35,800 bases of DNA from Phycicoccus endophyticus (GTDB lineage: Bacteria > Actinomycetota > Actinomycetes > Actinomycetales > Dermatophilaceae), in assembly GCF_011326735.1 (NCBI RefSeq), contig NZ_JAANCN010000013.1, forward strand, positions 1-35,800. The letters are read 5' to 3'. Of the stretch, positions 7,879-15,402 are shown in pieces. The notes beneath the pieces are model-generated. The model searched no databases, was not told the origin of the DNA, and saw only the letters and a program-made list of their open reading frames with translations. The translations under genes and the position numbers were made by a program. The stretch's first letter is position 1, and every line of letters begins with the position of its first letter.

Positions 7879-8505
7879 TCAGAACGTCGGCGTCACCGTC
7901 ACCTCGGCGTCGTCGGGGACGTCCTCGAAGAGCGGGATGCAGGTCACCTCCACCGGCTGGGAGCCGCCGTCGGTGGACGCGGTGCACACCGTCTCGGCGC
8001 CGCCTTCGAAGGACATCGAGAAGATCCGCACGGCCTCGTCCTCGTCGGTCGTGTCGAGCGTCGCGGTCATCCCCTCGACGTCACGGCCGAGGCTGCCGTC
8101 CGCGAGGCTCCACCCCGCGTCGACCGAGACGCCCGGCAGCTCGAAGCCCTCGCCCACGGTGACGACGACCGGGTCGCCGCCCTCCGCCAGACCGGAGGGG
8201 AACGAGGTCGAGGTCGGCAGGGCCGAACGGACGTCGTCGACAGCGGAGTCGACCCCTCGGGCGATGAGGGCGACGACGACGGCGACGGCGACGACCAGGG
8301 CGACGACGCCGACGACGGCGGCGACCAGGCACCCCTTGGCCACGCCGCTCATCCCCTGGCGCGGGGGCGTCGCCCCTGCCGGGGCGCCCGGCGCGGGGAC
8401 CGGCGGGGTCGGCTGCGGGTCGCGGACGTGGTCGGTCCACTGCTGCCCGTCCCACCAGCGGTCGCGGCCGTCGGGCTGACGGTGCCATCCGGGGGGTGCG
8501 CTCAC
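7879..8505 (-). CDS. DUF2510 domain membrane protein (208 aa)
   Basis: The first 30 residues contain the short DUF2510 motif PPGWHRQPDGRDRWWDGQQW, a Trp-rich module found at the ends of many actinobacterial membrane proteins. A Pro/Ala-rich linker, one transmembrane helix (around residues 58-85) and an Asp/Thr-rich extracytoplasmic domain of about 120 residues follow. I chose the GTG at 8505: GGAGGAG lies six bases upstream of it, while an ATG two codons earlier (8511) would touch the ribosome binding site. The C-terminal domain is unassigned; two cysteines (in TVCTAS and VTCIPL) could form a disulfide. The function is unknown. Confidence 0.82.
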   Translation of the reverse strand: MSAPPGWHRQPDGRDRWWDGQQWTDHVRDPQPTPPVPAPGAPAGATPPRQGMSGVAKGCLVAAVVGVVALVVAVAVVVALIARGVDSAVDDVRSALPTSTSFPSGLAEGGDPVVVTVGEGFELPGVSVDAGWSLADGSLGRDVEGMTATLDTTDEDEAVRIFSMSFEGGAETVCTASTDGGSQPVEVTCIPLFEDVPDDAEVTVTPTF

Positions 8506-8613
8506 GGCCATCTCCTCCTCGAGGCCGGGGCTCCGGCCGGGTCGGGGACAGGCTATGCCAGGGAAGGGACGGGCGCCTCGGCCGAACGACCGGGTGCGCC
8601 GTGGGTGGCGACC

Positions 8614-9954
8614 TCAGCGGGCGAAGACCGCCTCGACCGCGGGGATGCGGGCCCGGTAGCCGGTGAGCAGCTCGCGGGCCACGGTGACCGAGTCCACGAG
8701 GGGGTGCAGCGCGAAGGCCTGCACGGCCCGGCGCTCGGAGCCGGTCAGGGCCGCCTCGATGACGAGCCGCTCGACGGCCTTGACCTGCTGGACGAGCCCG
8801 AGCGGATGCCCGGTGAGCGGGGGCAGGGGGTGGGGGCGGGGGCCGGCGGCGTCGACCGTGCAGGGGACCTCGACGACGGCGTCGTCCGGCAGCCCCGGGA
8901 CCGTCCCCCCGGCCGGCACGTTGAGGATGAGCTCGGCCGGCTCACCCCGCGCGATGGCGGCCATGATGGCCAGCGCCACCCCCTCGTAGCCTCCGCCGTG
9001 CACGTCCGCCTCGGCCCGCGCCTCACCGTCGTCCCGGGCCTCGCGCATGTACGTGGCGTTGCGCTCCGTCCGCACCCGGTCCCACTCCGCGAGGGCTCCC
9101 CGGCGGTCGCCGCCCACGGCCGCGTAGAACCTGCGCTGCTGGTCCAGCAGGTACTCGCCGCGGGTGTGGGGCGCGGTGGTGATCGAGCGGACGGCGTCCC
9201 GGGTGAAGTAGTAGTAGTAGAGGTACTCGTTGGGGACCATGCCGAGGCTGCGCACCCAGTCCGGCCCGAACAGCCGGCCCTCCTCCATCGCCGCGAGACC
9301 ACCGTCGTCGGCGATCAGGTCGGGCAGCACGTCACGGCCCTCGTGCCACAGGCCGCGCAGCCACCCGAGGTGGTTCAGGCCCACGTAGTCGACACGCGTC
9401 GCGGACGGGTCGACCCCGAGGGTCGCGGCGGCCCGTCGGGCCAGCCCGATCGGGCTGTCGCAGATGCCGACGACCCGCGGGCCGAGCACGGACTGCATCG
9501 CCTCGGTGATCATCCCCGCCGGGTTCGTGAAGTTGATGACCCAGGCGTCCGGCGCGAGGGCCGCGACCCGGCGCGCGACGTCGACGGCGACCGGGACGGT
9601 GCGCAGCCCGTAGGAGAGGCCCCCCGGGCCGGTGGTCTCCTGGCCGAGCAGCCCGAGGTCGAGGGCGACCCGCTCGTCGGCCACCCGGCCCTCCAGGCCC
9701 CCCACCCGGACGGCGGAGAAGACGAACTCGCTGCCCTCGAGGGCGGTGTCCAGGTCTGTCGTCGCGTGGACGACCGGGGCGTCCTCGTGCCCGTCCGCGA
9801 GCTCGGCGAGGACCCGGCGGACGGTCGCCAGGCGGCGCTCGTCGACGTCGTGCAGCCAGACCTCGGACACCCGCCGCTCGTGCCGGTCGCGCAGCAGCGC
9901 CCCGTAGACCAGGGGGGTGCGAAAGCCGCCGCCACCGAGCATCGCGAGCCTCAC
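8614..9954 (-). CDS. Glycoside hydrolase family 4 (6-phospho-glycosidase type, 446 aa)
   Basis: The N-terminal Rossmann motif LGGGGFRTP (residues 6-14) binds NAD, as required by GH4 enzymes. NFTNPAG at 141-147, CDSP at 165-168 and GLNHLGW at 192-198 are the family signatures; Cys165 and His195 are the expected Mn2+ ligands. GH4 enzymes cleave alpha- or beta-(6-phospho)glycosides by an oxidation-elimination-addition-reduction mechanism. The motif GLNHLGW is closest to the 6-phospho-beta-glucosidase branch, but substrate specificity cannot be read safely. The GTG start overlaps the stop of the DeoR regulator (GTGA at 9954-9951), so both are co-translated. No phosphotransferase or ABC sugar transporter is adjacent. 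Confidence 0.9.
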   Translation of the reverse strand: MRLAMLGGGGFRTPLVYGALLRDRHERRVSEVWLHDVDERRLATVRRVLAELADGHEDAPVVHATTDLDTALEGSEFVFSAVRVGGLEGRVADERVALDLGLLGQETTGPGGLSYGLRTVPVAVDVARRVAALAPDAWVINFTNPAGMITEAMQSVLGPRVVGICDSPIGLARRAAATLGVDPSATRVDYVGLNHLGWLRGLWHEGRDVLPDLIADDGGLAAMEEGRLFGPDWVRSLGMVPNEYLYYYYFTRDAVRSITTAPHTRGEYLLDQQRRFYAAVGGDRRGALAEWDRVRTERNATYMREARDDGEARAEADVHGGGYEGVALAIMAAIARGEPAELILNVPAGGTVPGLPDDAVVEVPCTVDAAGPRPHPLPPLTGHPLGLVQQVKAVERLVIEAALTGSERRAVQAFALHPLVDSVTVARELLTGYRARIPAVEAVFAR

Positions 9955-10712
9955 GCGAGCACCACCGAGGTCCCCGCCGCGCGGCAGGCCGCGAGCGTCG
10001 GTGGGTCCGCGCCCTCGTTGGTCACGAGGACGTCGACCGCGCCCGCGTGGCAGACGCGCAGCGAACCGGTCCCGGGCAGCTTGTGCCGGTCGACGAGCAG
10101 GACCGAGGTGTCGGCCGCCTCGAGCAGGGCGCGCTTGACCGGTACCTCGACGGCGGTCGTGTCGAGCACGGTCCCGTCGGCGCGCACCCCGCTCGCGCCG
10201 AGGAAGACGCGGCGGCCGCGGACCTGGCGCAGCGCGTCCTCGGTCAGCGAGCCGACGAGCGAGTGGTAGGTCCGGCGCACCACCCCGCCGAGGAGGATGA
10301 GCTCGACCTCCTCGTCCTCGCGCAGGACGTCGAGAACGGCCAGGCTCGCCGTGACGACGGTGACCGGCCGACCGCGCAGCTCACGCGCCAGCAGCATCGT
10401 CGTCGTCCCGATGTCGAGGACGACACAGTCACCGTCCTCGACCATGCCCGCGGCGCGCCGGACAACGGCGGTCTTGTCGGCGGCGTGGTCGGCCGCCACC
10501 TCGTCGAAGCCGTGGACGGCGTCGGGGTCGAGCGCCGCCGGGGTGACCGCGCCGCCGTGGACCCGGCGCAGCTGCCCGAGGCGCTCCAGGTCGATCAGGT
10601 CGCGGCGCACGGTCGCCAGGCTGACGCCGTAGAGGTCGGCGAGCTCGTCGGTCGAGGCCGTGCCCTGGGCGCGCAGGCGACCCACGATGGACCGCTGCCG
10701 AGCCGCACGCAT
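9951..10712 (-). CDS. DeoR-family transcriptional regulator (253 aa)
   Basis: Residues 1-55 form the DeoR helix-turn-helix (RQRSIVGRLRAQG ... VSLATVRRDLIDLERLGQLRRVHGGA). The remainder is the DeoRC effector domain, with DIGTTTMLLAREL near residue 100 binding a sugar phosphate in family members and GVRADGTVL near 180. It probably senses a phosphorylated sugar and controls its own operon with the GH4 gene, and perhaps the divergent PfkB kinase. The ATG at 10712 has TATGGT (10724-10719) six bases ahead and no ribosome binding site, so the transcript is probably leaderless. GTTGTC-type repeats upstream are candidate operators. Confidence 0.9.
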   Translation of the reverse strand: MRAARQRSIVGRLRAQGTASTDELADLYGVSLATVRRDLIDLERLGQLRRVHGGAVTPAALDPDAVHGFDEVAADHAADKTAVVRRAAGMVEDGDCVVLDIGTTTMLLARELRGRPVTVVTASLAVLDVLREDEEVELILLGGVVRRTYHSLVGSLTEDALRQVRGRRVFLGASGVRADGTVLDTTAVEVPVKRALLEAADTSVLLVDRHKLPGTGSLRVCHAGAVDVLVTNEGADPPTLAACRAAGTSVVLA

Positions 10713-10718
10713 GGTGCC

Positions 10719-10724
10719 ACCATA
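10719..10724 (-). promoter_or_regulatory. Leaderless-type -10 element (TATGGT) of the DeoR/GH4 operon
   Basis: On the minus strand TATGGT lies exactly 6 bases before the ATG at 10712, with no ribosome binding site in between. Confidence 0.5.
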
Positions 10725-10750
10725 ACGAGCACCGTGAGACAGCGCATGAC

Positions 10751-10785
10751 GACAAATGACGCTTTCTCGTCGTTGTCTGGTTGTC
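10751..10785. promoter_or_regulatory. GTTGTC/GACAA repeat cluster, candidate DeoR operator
   Basis: GTTGTC occurs at 10772-10777 and 10780-10785 (8-base period). An inverted copy GACAAATGACG at 10751-10761 pairs loosely with CGTCGTTGTC at 10768-10777. Direct and inverted short repeats in a divergent region are a common operator layout for DeoR-family repressors. The second GTTGTC overlaps the likely -35 of the kinase gene. Confidence 0.45.
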
Positions 10786-10809
10786 GGGGCCCGCCGACGG
10801 GTGCATGCT
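10781..10809 (+). promoter_or_regulatory. Possible promoter of the PfkB kinase gene
   Basis: TTGTCG (10781-10786) and CATGCT (10804-10809) are 17 bases apart. The -10 is weak, but the position leaves a leader of about 25 bases before the GTG at 10840, and the -35 coincides with a candidate DeoR operator. Confidence 0.35.
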
Positions 10810-10839
10810 GGCGACACCCGACGGACAGGATCCTTCACC

Positions 10840-11979
10840 GTGCCCTCCCCGACGTTCGACCCACTCGCCGAGATCCGGGACGACGACGACCCCGAGCTCG
10901 ACGTCTTCGTCTGGGGGACGGTTTTCCTCGACATCATCATGACCGGGCTCGAGGCCCTGCCCGCCGGCGGCGAGGAGGTCTGGGCCGACGGCATGGGCTC
11001 CTGCCCGGGAGGCATCGCCAACCTCGCCGTCGCGGCCCGCCGCCTCGGCCTGCGCACGTCGCTGTCGGCGGCCTTCGGCGACGACGCCTACGGCGACTTC
11101 TGCTGGGAGACCCTGGCCACCGAGGAGCACGTCGACCTCAGCCGCTCGCGCCGCTTCGAGGGGTGGCACTCACCGGTCACCGTCTCGATGGCCGTCGCCC
11201 GCGACCGTGGGATGGTCAGCCACGGGCACGCCCCGCCCCTCGACGCCGCCGCCCTCGTCGGGACACCGCCGCGCGCGCGTGCCGTGATGGCCGACCTGGC
11301 CCCGGACCGGCCCCTGCTCGGCGAGGCCGAGCCGACGTGGGTCGAGCAGGCCAGGGCGGGGGGCGCCCTCGTCTTCGCCGACGTCGGGTGGGACCCGAGC
11401 GGTCGCTGGCCCCGGGACGTGCTCGACCAGCTCTCCGCCTGCGACGCCTTCCTGCCCAACGCCACCGAGGCCATGGCCTACACGCGGACCCGCACCCCCA
11501 CCGAGGCCCTCTACGCCCTGGCCGACCTCGTCCCCCTCGCGGTCGTCACCAACGGCGCCGAGGGCGCGCTGGCCATCGACTCCCACACCGGTGAGGAGGC
11601 GGTCACGCCCGCCGTCCGGGTCGAGGCCCTCGATCCCACCGGTGCCGGCGACGTCTTCGGAGCCGCCGTCGTCGTCGGCACGCTCGCCGGCTGGCCGTTG
11701 CCGCAGCGGCTGGCCTTCGCCTCGCTGTGCTCCGCCCTGGCCGTCCAGCACTTCGGCGGCTCGCTGGCGGCCCCGGGCTGGGGCGACATCGCCGACTGGT
11801 GGCACCACGTGCGCGACGGGTCCGAGAGCGACAGCTACCACCGCTCGCTGCGCCGTCGGTACGGCTTCCTCGACGACCTCGTGCACGGAGTGCCGGTGGG
11901 CGCCGAGCGCCGGGCCACCGCGACCATCGCCCGCCATGTCGACGTCGAGGGGTTCCCACCCGTCGACGACCCCCGCTGA
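10840..11979 (+). CDS. PfkB-family carbohydrate kinase (379 aa)
   Basis: The N-terminal half contains GMGSCPGGIANLAVAARRLG, the PfkB signature 1 region that contacts the sugar. Signature 2, DPTGAGDVFGAA, is at residues 265-276, with Asp271 as the expected catalytic base and the GAGD anion hole. Members phosphorylate sugars such as fructose, ribose, tagatose-6-phosphate or ketodeoxygluconate; the substrate here is unknown. The GTG at 10840 is preceded by AGGA; an upstream in-frame ATG at 10756 lies inside the operator region and is unlikely. The C-terminal 60 residues after the kinase fold are an extension rich in Arg/Asp. Divergence from DeoR-GH4 suggests that it handles the sugar released by the glycosidase. 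Confidence 0.9.
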   Translation: MPSPTFDPLAEIRDDDDPELDVFVWGTVFLDIIMTGLEALPAGGEEVWADGMGSCPGGIANLAVAARRLGLRTSLSAAFGDDAYGDFCWETLATEEHVDLSRSRRFEGWHSPVTVSMAVARDRGMVSHGHAPPLDAAALVGTPPRARAVMADLAPDRPLLGEAEPTWVEQARAGGALVFADVGWDPSGRWPRDVLDQLSACDAFLPNATEAMAYTRTRTPTEALYALADLVPLAVVTNGAEGALAIDSHTGEEAVTPAVRVEALDPTGAGDVFGAAVVVGTLAGWPLPQRLAFASLCSALAVQHFGGSLAAPGWGDIADWWHHVRDGSESDSYHRSLRRRYGFLDDLVHGVPVGAERRATATIARHVDVEGFPPVDDPR

Positions 11980-12056
11980 GGTCTCCGGGCGTCAGTCCCC
12001 GTCGCGAAGCTCGAGGGCGCCGCGAACGAGCAGCCCGGGCGCGCGAGGAGCCCCCG

Positions 12057-12584
12057 ATGGCGTGCGAGGGTGGGGCGGTGAGCGGCACCCACGTCCTCCT
12101 CATGAGCGACACCCACCTGCCCCGGCGCGCCAAGGACCTCCCGGCGCCGCTGTGGGCCGCCACCGAGACCGCCGACCTCGTCGTGCACGCCGGGGACTGG
12201 GTCGACGAGGCGACCCTGGACCGGCTCACCGAGCGCAGCCGGGCGCTGCTCGCGTGCTGGGGCAACAACGACGGGGCACCGCTGCGGGCGCGCCTGCCCG
12301 AGGTGGCCCGTGCCGAGGTCGAGGGGGTGCGGGTCGCCGTCGTCCACGAGACCGGGGCGCGCCGGCGCCGGGAGGAGCGGATGCGCGCCGCGTACCCGGA
12401 CGCCGACCTGCTCGTGTTCGGGCACAGCCACATCCCGTGGGACACCGAGCACGCCGGGCTGCGGCTGCTCAACCCCGGCTCCCCGACCGACCGCCGCCGT
12501 CAGCCGGACTTCACCTGGATGACGTTGCGGCTGCACGCCGGCGGGGTACACGACGTCCGGTTGCACCGCCTGCCTCCGCGCTGA
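12057..12584 (+). CDS. YfcE/MJ0936-type metallophosphoesterase (175 aa)
   Basis: The calcineurin-like phosphoesterase motifs are in order: SDTHLP near residue 17 (Asp and His metal ligands), GDWVD near 48, GNND near 70 and GHSHIP near 122. This is the compact YfcE/MJ0936 subfamily, two-metal phosphodiesterases of about 160-180 residues acting in the cytoplasm on unknown natural substrates. The ATG at 12057 follows GAGGAG at 12045-12050; a GTG at 12078 is an alternative. GNND instead of the commoner GNCD is a minor variation. It stands alone between the kinase and the sensor gene. Confidence 0.88.
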   Translation: MACEGGAVSGTHVLLMSDTHLPRRAKDLPAPLWAATETADLVVHAGDWVDEATLDRLTERSRALLACWGNNDGAPLRARLPEVARAEVEGVRVAVVHETGARRRREERMRAAYPDADLLVFGHSHIPWDTEHAGLRLLNPGSPTDRRRQPDFTWMTLRLHAGGVHDVRLHRLPPR

Positions 12585-12670
12585 GCCCCGCGCCCGGACC
12601 GGCCCCGAACCGCCGAGGACCGCGGCAGCGCATCCGACCGTGGTCTGATGTGGCCTCGGGCGTCTCTCCC

Positions 12671-12676
12671 TACGCT
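12671..12676 (+). promoter_or_regulatory. Leaderless-type -10 element (TACGCT)
   Basis: TACGCT is 6 bases before the GTG at 12683 of the histidine kinase gene, which has no ribosome binding site. No convincing -35 was seen. Confidence 0.5.
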
Positions 12677-12682
12677 GGGCGG

Positions 12683-13885
12683 GTGACCCTGCAGGCCCTC
12701 ACCGGCTGGCCCCGCCGCCACCCGCTCGTCGTCGACAGCATCGTGGCGGGCCTGCTCTTCCTGCTCCTCGGCGCGCCCGCGGTCACGGGTCTCCGGCACG
12801 GCGTGACGTCGGCCGGCCCGGTCGAGGTCGCCGTCGCGTCGGCGATGACGCTCGTCCTCGCGCTGCGGCGGCGGCACCCGGTGCTCACCTTCACCGTCGT
12901 CTCGCTCGCCTGCCTCCTCCAGGCCCTCTCCTGGCCGGACGCCCTGCCCTCCGACCTCGCCTTCCCCGTCGCCACGTATGCCATCGCGGCCTATGCGCGC
13001 GACGCCTGGCCGCGCCGGGCGGCCCTCGGTGTGGCCGTCCTCGGCGGGGTCGTCGCCGCCGTGCGCTGGGGCGCAGACCTCGGGGCGGCCACTGTCATCT
13101 CGGCCACCTTCACCGGCGGCGTCGCCGTCGTGTCCTGGATCGCCGGCGACCTCATCCGCCGACGCCGCGCGCTCGTCGCCCGGCTCGCCGACCAGAACGC
13201 CGCCCTGCTGCGTGAGCGCGACCAGCGCGAGCAGCTCGCCGCCCAGCGCGAGCGCTCCCGGATCGCCCGGGACATGCACGACGTCGTGGCCCACGGGCTG
13301 TCGGTCATCGTCGTCCAGGCCGACGGCGCCGCCTACGCGGCCCGCCACGCCCCCGCATGGGAGCGCGGCCAGGCCGCCGAGACCCTGGAGACGCTCGCGG
13401 CCACCGCCCGCTCGGCACTGACCGAGACGCGTCACCTCGTCGGCATGCTGCGCCGCGACGAGGCTGCGGGAGCCGAGGACTACACCCCGGTGGCCGGGGT
13501 GGAGGACCTCACCCTCCTCGTCGAGCGGCTGCGTGAGGCGGGGCTCGAGGTCAGGCTCGACCTCGACGGTGAGGCTCCGGCCCCCACCGACACCTCGCTC
13601 GCGGCCTACCGGATCGCGCAGGAGTCGCTGACCAACGTCCTCAAGCACGGCGGGCCCGGGACCCGGGCCACGGTCCGCCTCCGCCGTACCAACGCGGGGC
13701 TCGAGCTCGAGGTGACCGACGACGGGCGCGGCGCGGCAGCTGACCCCGCGGCCGAGCCGGGCAGCGGGCTCGTCGGCATGCGCGAGCGTGCGGTCGCCGT
13801 CGGCGGGACGCTCGAGACCGGTCCGCGGCCGGAGGGCGGCTACCGGGTGCGCGCCCTGCTCCCGACGGCGGGGACCCCGTCGTGA
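12683..13885 (+). CDS. Two-component sensor histidine kinase, NarL-system/DesK-like type (400 aa)
   Basis: The N-terminal 155 residues hold four or five hydrophobic helices with very short loops, so the sensor is mostly inside the membrane. A coiled-coil-like segment leads to the HisKA_3 dimerisation box ERSRIARDMHDVVAHGLS, with His199 as phosphoacceptor. The ATPase domain shows the N box AYRIAQESLTNVLKHG (around residue 313), then DDGRG near 353 and the G2 segment SGLVGMRERA. Such kinases phosphorylate LuxR-type regulators; the partner overlaps it at 13882 (GTGA). With the downstream ABC module this looks like an envelope-stress or antimicrobial-response system. The start at GTG 12683 is supported by the leaderless -10. 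Confidence 0.92.
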   Translation: MTLQALTGWPRRHPLVVDSIVAGLLFLLLGAPAVTGLRHGVTSAGPVEVAVASAMTLVLALRRRHPVLTFTVVSLACLLQALSWPDALPSDLAFPVATYAIAAYARDAWPRRAALGVAVLGGVVAAVRWGADLGAATVISATFTGGVAVVSWIAGDLIRRRRALVARLADQNAALLRERDQREQLAAQRERSRIARDMHDVVAHGLSVIVVQADGAAYAARHAPAWERGQAAETLETLAATARSALTETRHLVGMLRRDEAAGAEDYTPVAGVEDLTLLVERLREAGLEVRLDLDGEAPAPTDTSLAAYRIAQESLTNVLKHGGPGTRATVRLRRTNAGLELEVTDDGRGAAADPAAEPGSGLVGMRERAVAVGGTLETGPRPEGGYRVRALLPTAGTPS

Positions 13886-14574
13886 CGAGTGCACCGGTCC
13901 GTCTCGTCCTCGTCGACGACCAGGAGCTCGTGCGTGCCGGCTTCCGAATGGTGCTCGACACCCAGGAAGACCTCGAGGTCGTCGGCGAGGCGGCCGACGG
14001 TGAGCAGGCCCTGGACCTGCTCGCCCGCACCCGGGCGGATGTCGTCCTCATGGACATCCGGATGCCGCGGATGGACGGCGTCACGGCGACGCGGCGGCTG
14101 CTGGACCGCCCCGGCCCCTCCCCTCGGGTGCTCGTCCTGACCACCTTCGACCTCGACGAGTACGTCTACGCCGCGCTACGCGCGGGCGCCTCCGGCTTCC
14201 TCCTGAAGGACTGTGGCCCCGAGGAGCTGCTCGCCGCGGTCCGTGCGGTCGAGCACGGCGACTCCGTCCTCGCCCCGAGCGCCACCCGGCGTCTCCTCGA
14301 GCACGTCGTCGACCGGCTGCCCGACACCGAGAGCGGGCGGGACGGGGCCCGCCGGGCGGCGCTGGCCCCGCTTACCCCCCGCGAGCTCGAGGTCCTCGCC
14401 GCCGTCGGCGAGGGCCTGAGCAACGGGGAGATCGCCGCCGCTCTCTTCCTCGCCGAGGCCACGGTCAAGACCCACATCGGGCACATCCTCGGCAAGCTCC
14501 AGCTGCGCGACCGGGTCCAGATGGTCATCCTCGCCTACGAGAGTGGCCTGGTCGAGGTACGACCACGGTCGTAG
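13882..14574 (+). CDS. LuxR/NarL-family response regulator (230 aa)
   Basis: The receiver domain has the acidic pair DD at 12-13, phosphoacceptor Asp58 in VVLMDIRMPRMDG, the conserved Thr in LVLTTFD and Lys in LLKD. The C-terminal LuxR helix-turn-helix starts at LTPRELEVLAAVGEG and includes NGEIAAALFLAEATVKTHIGHILGKL. The GTG start overlaps the kinase stop by four bases, so the pair is coupled. Only 66 bases separate it from the ABC ATPase gene, which it probably activates together with its own operon. Confidence 0.94.
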   Translation: MTSAPVRLVLVDDQELVRAGFRMVLDTQEDLEVVGEAADGEQALDLLARTRADVVLMDIRMPRMDGVTATRRLLDRPGPSPRVLVLTTFDLDEYVYAALRAGASGFLLKDCGPEELLAAVRAVEHGDSVLAPSATRRLLEHVVDRLPDTESGRDGARRAALAPLTPRELEVLAAVGEGLSNGEIAAALFLAEATVKTHIGHILGKLQLRDRVQMVILAYESGLVEVRPRS

Positions 14575-14640
14575 CCGGCGGCCCCAGCTCGGCACCGTGG
14601 GCCGACGCGAGCAGCGACCACCGGCCGCGAGGGTGGGGAC

Positions 14641-15402
14641 ATGACCCCGCCAGCAGCGCCCACCCCCACCGCCACCGCAGCCGCCCGTGCCGTGGGGCTC
14701 GTCAAGGAGTACGGGGCCGGGCAGGAGGCCGTACGCGCCCTCGACGGCGTCGACGTCGCCTTCGCCGCCGGCGAGTTCACCGCGATCATGGGGGCCTCGG
14801 GCTCGGGCAAGTCGACCCTCATGCACCTCCTCGCGGGGCTCGACGCTCCCACCTGCGGCCAGGTCTTCCTCGGCGACACCGACCTGACCCGGCTCTCGGA
14901 CCGCGAGCTGGCGCTCCTGCGCCGGCGCCGGGTCGGCTTCGTCTTCCAGGCCTTCAACCTCCTGCCGATGCTCACGGCGCGACAGAACATCACCCTCCCC
15001 CTCAAGCTCGCGGGCCGCACCGTGGAGCGCGCGTGGCTGAACCAGGTGGCCGGCACGCTCGGGCTGACCGAGCGGCTCGACCACCGCCCGAGCGAGCTCT
15101 CCGGCGGGCAGCAGCAGCGGGTCGCGATGGCCCGGGCCCTGGTCACCCACCCGGACGTGCTCTTCGCCGACGAGCCCACGGGGGCGTTGGACTCTCACAC
15201 GAGCGGCGAGATGCTCGCCTTCCTGCGCCGGTCGGTGCGCGAGTTCGGCCAGACCGTCGTCATGGTCACCCACGACCCGGCGGCCGCGTCCGCCGCCGAC
15301 CGCGTCGTCCTGCTGCGGGACGGCAGGCTCGTCGGTGACCTGACGGGTGCCTCCCGCGAGGACCTCCTCGACGCGATGGGCGCGCTGGGGGCGACGGCGT
15401 GA
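14641..15402 (+). CDS. ABC transporter ATP-binding protein, MacB/LolD type (253 aa)
   Basis: The nucleotide-binding domain has Walker A GASGSGKST near residue 51, Q-loop VFQAFNLLPMLTARQN near 101, signature LSGGQQQR near 154, Walker B VLFADEPTGALD near 176 and the switch His in VTHD near 208. The LSGGQQQR / DEPTGALD pattern and FtsX-type partner assign it to the MacB/LolD/BceA group, which powers mechanotransmission or peptide detoxification rather than classical import. An RBS-like GGTGGGG precedes the ATG. Its stop overlaps the permease GTG by four bases. Confidence 0.94.
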   Translation: MTPPAAPTPTATAAARAVGLVKEYGAGQEAVRALDGVDVAFAAGEFTAIMGASGSGKSTLMHLLAGLDAPTCGQVFLGDTDLTRLSDRELALLRRRRVGFVFQAFNLLPMLTARQNITLPLKLAGRTVERAWLNQVAGTLGLTERLDHRPSELSGGQQQRVAMARALVTHPDVLFADEPTGALDSHTSGEMLAFLRRSVREFGQTVVMVTHDPAAASAADRVVLLRDGRLVGDLTGASREDLLDAMGALGATA

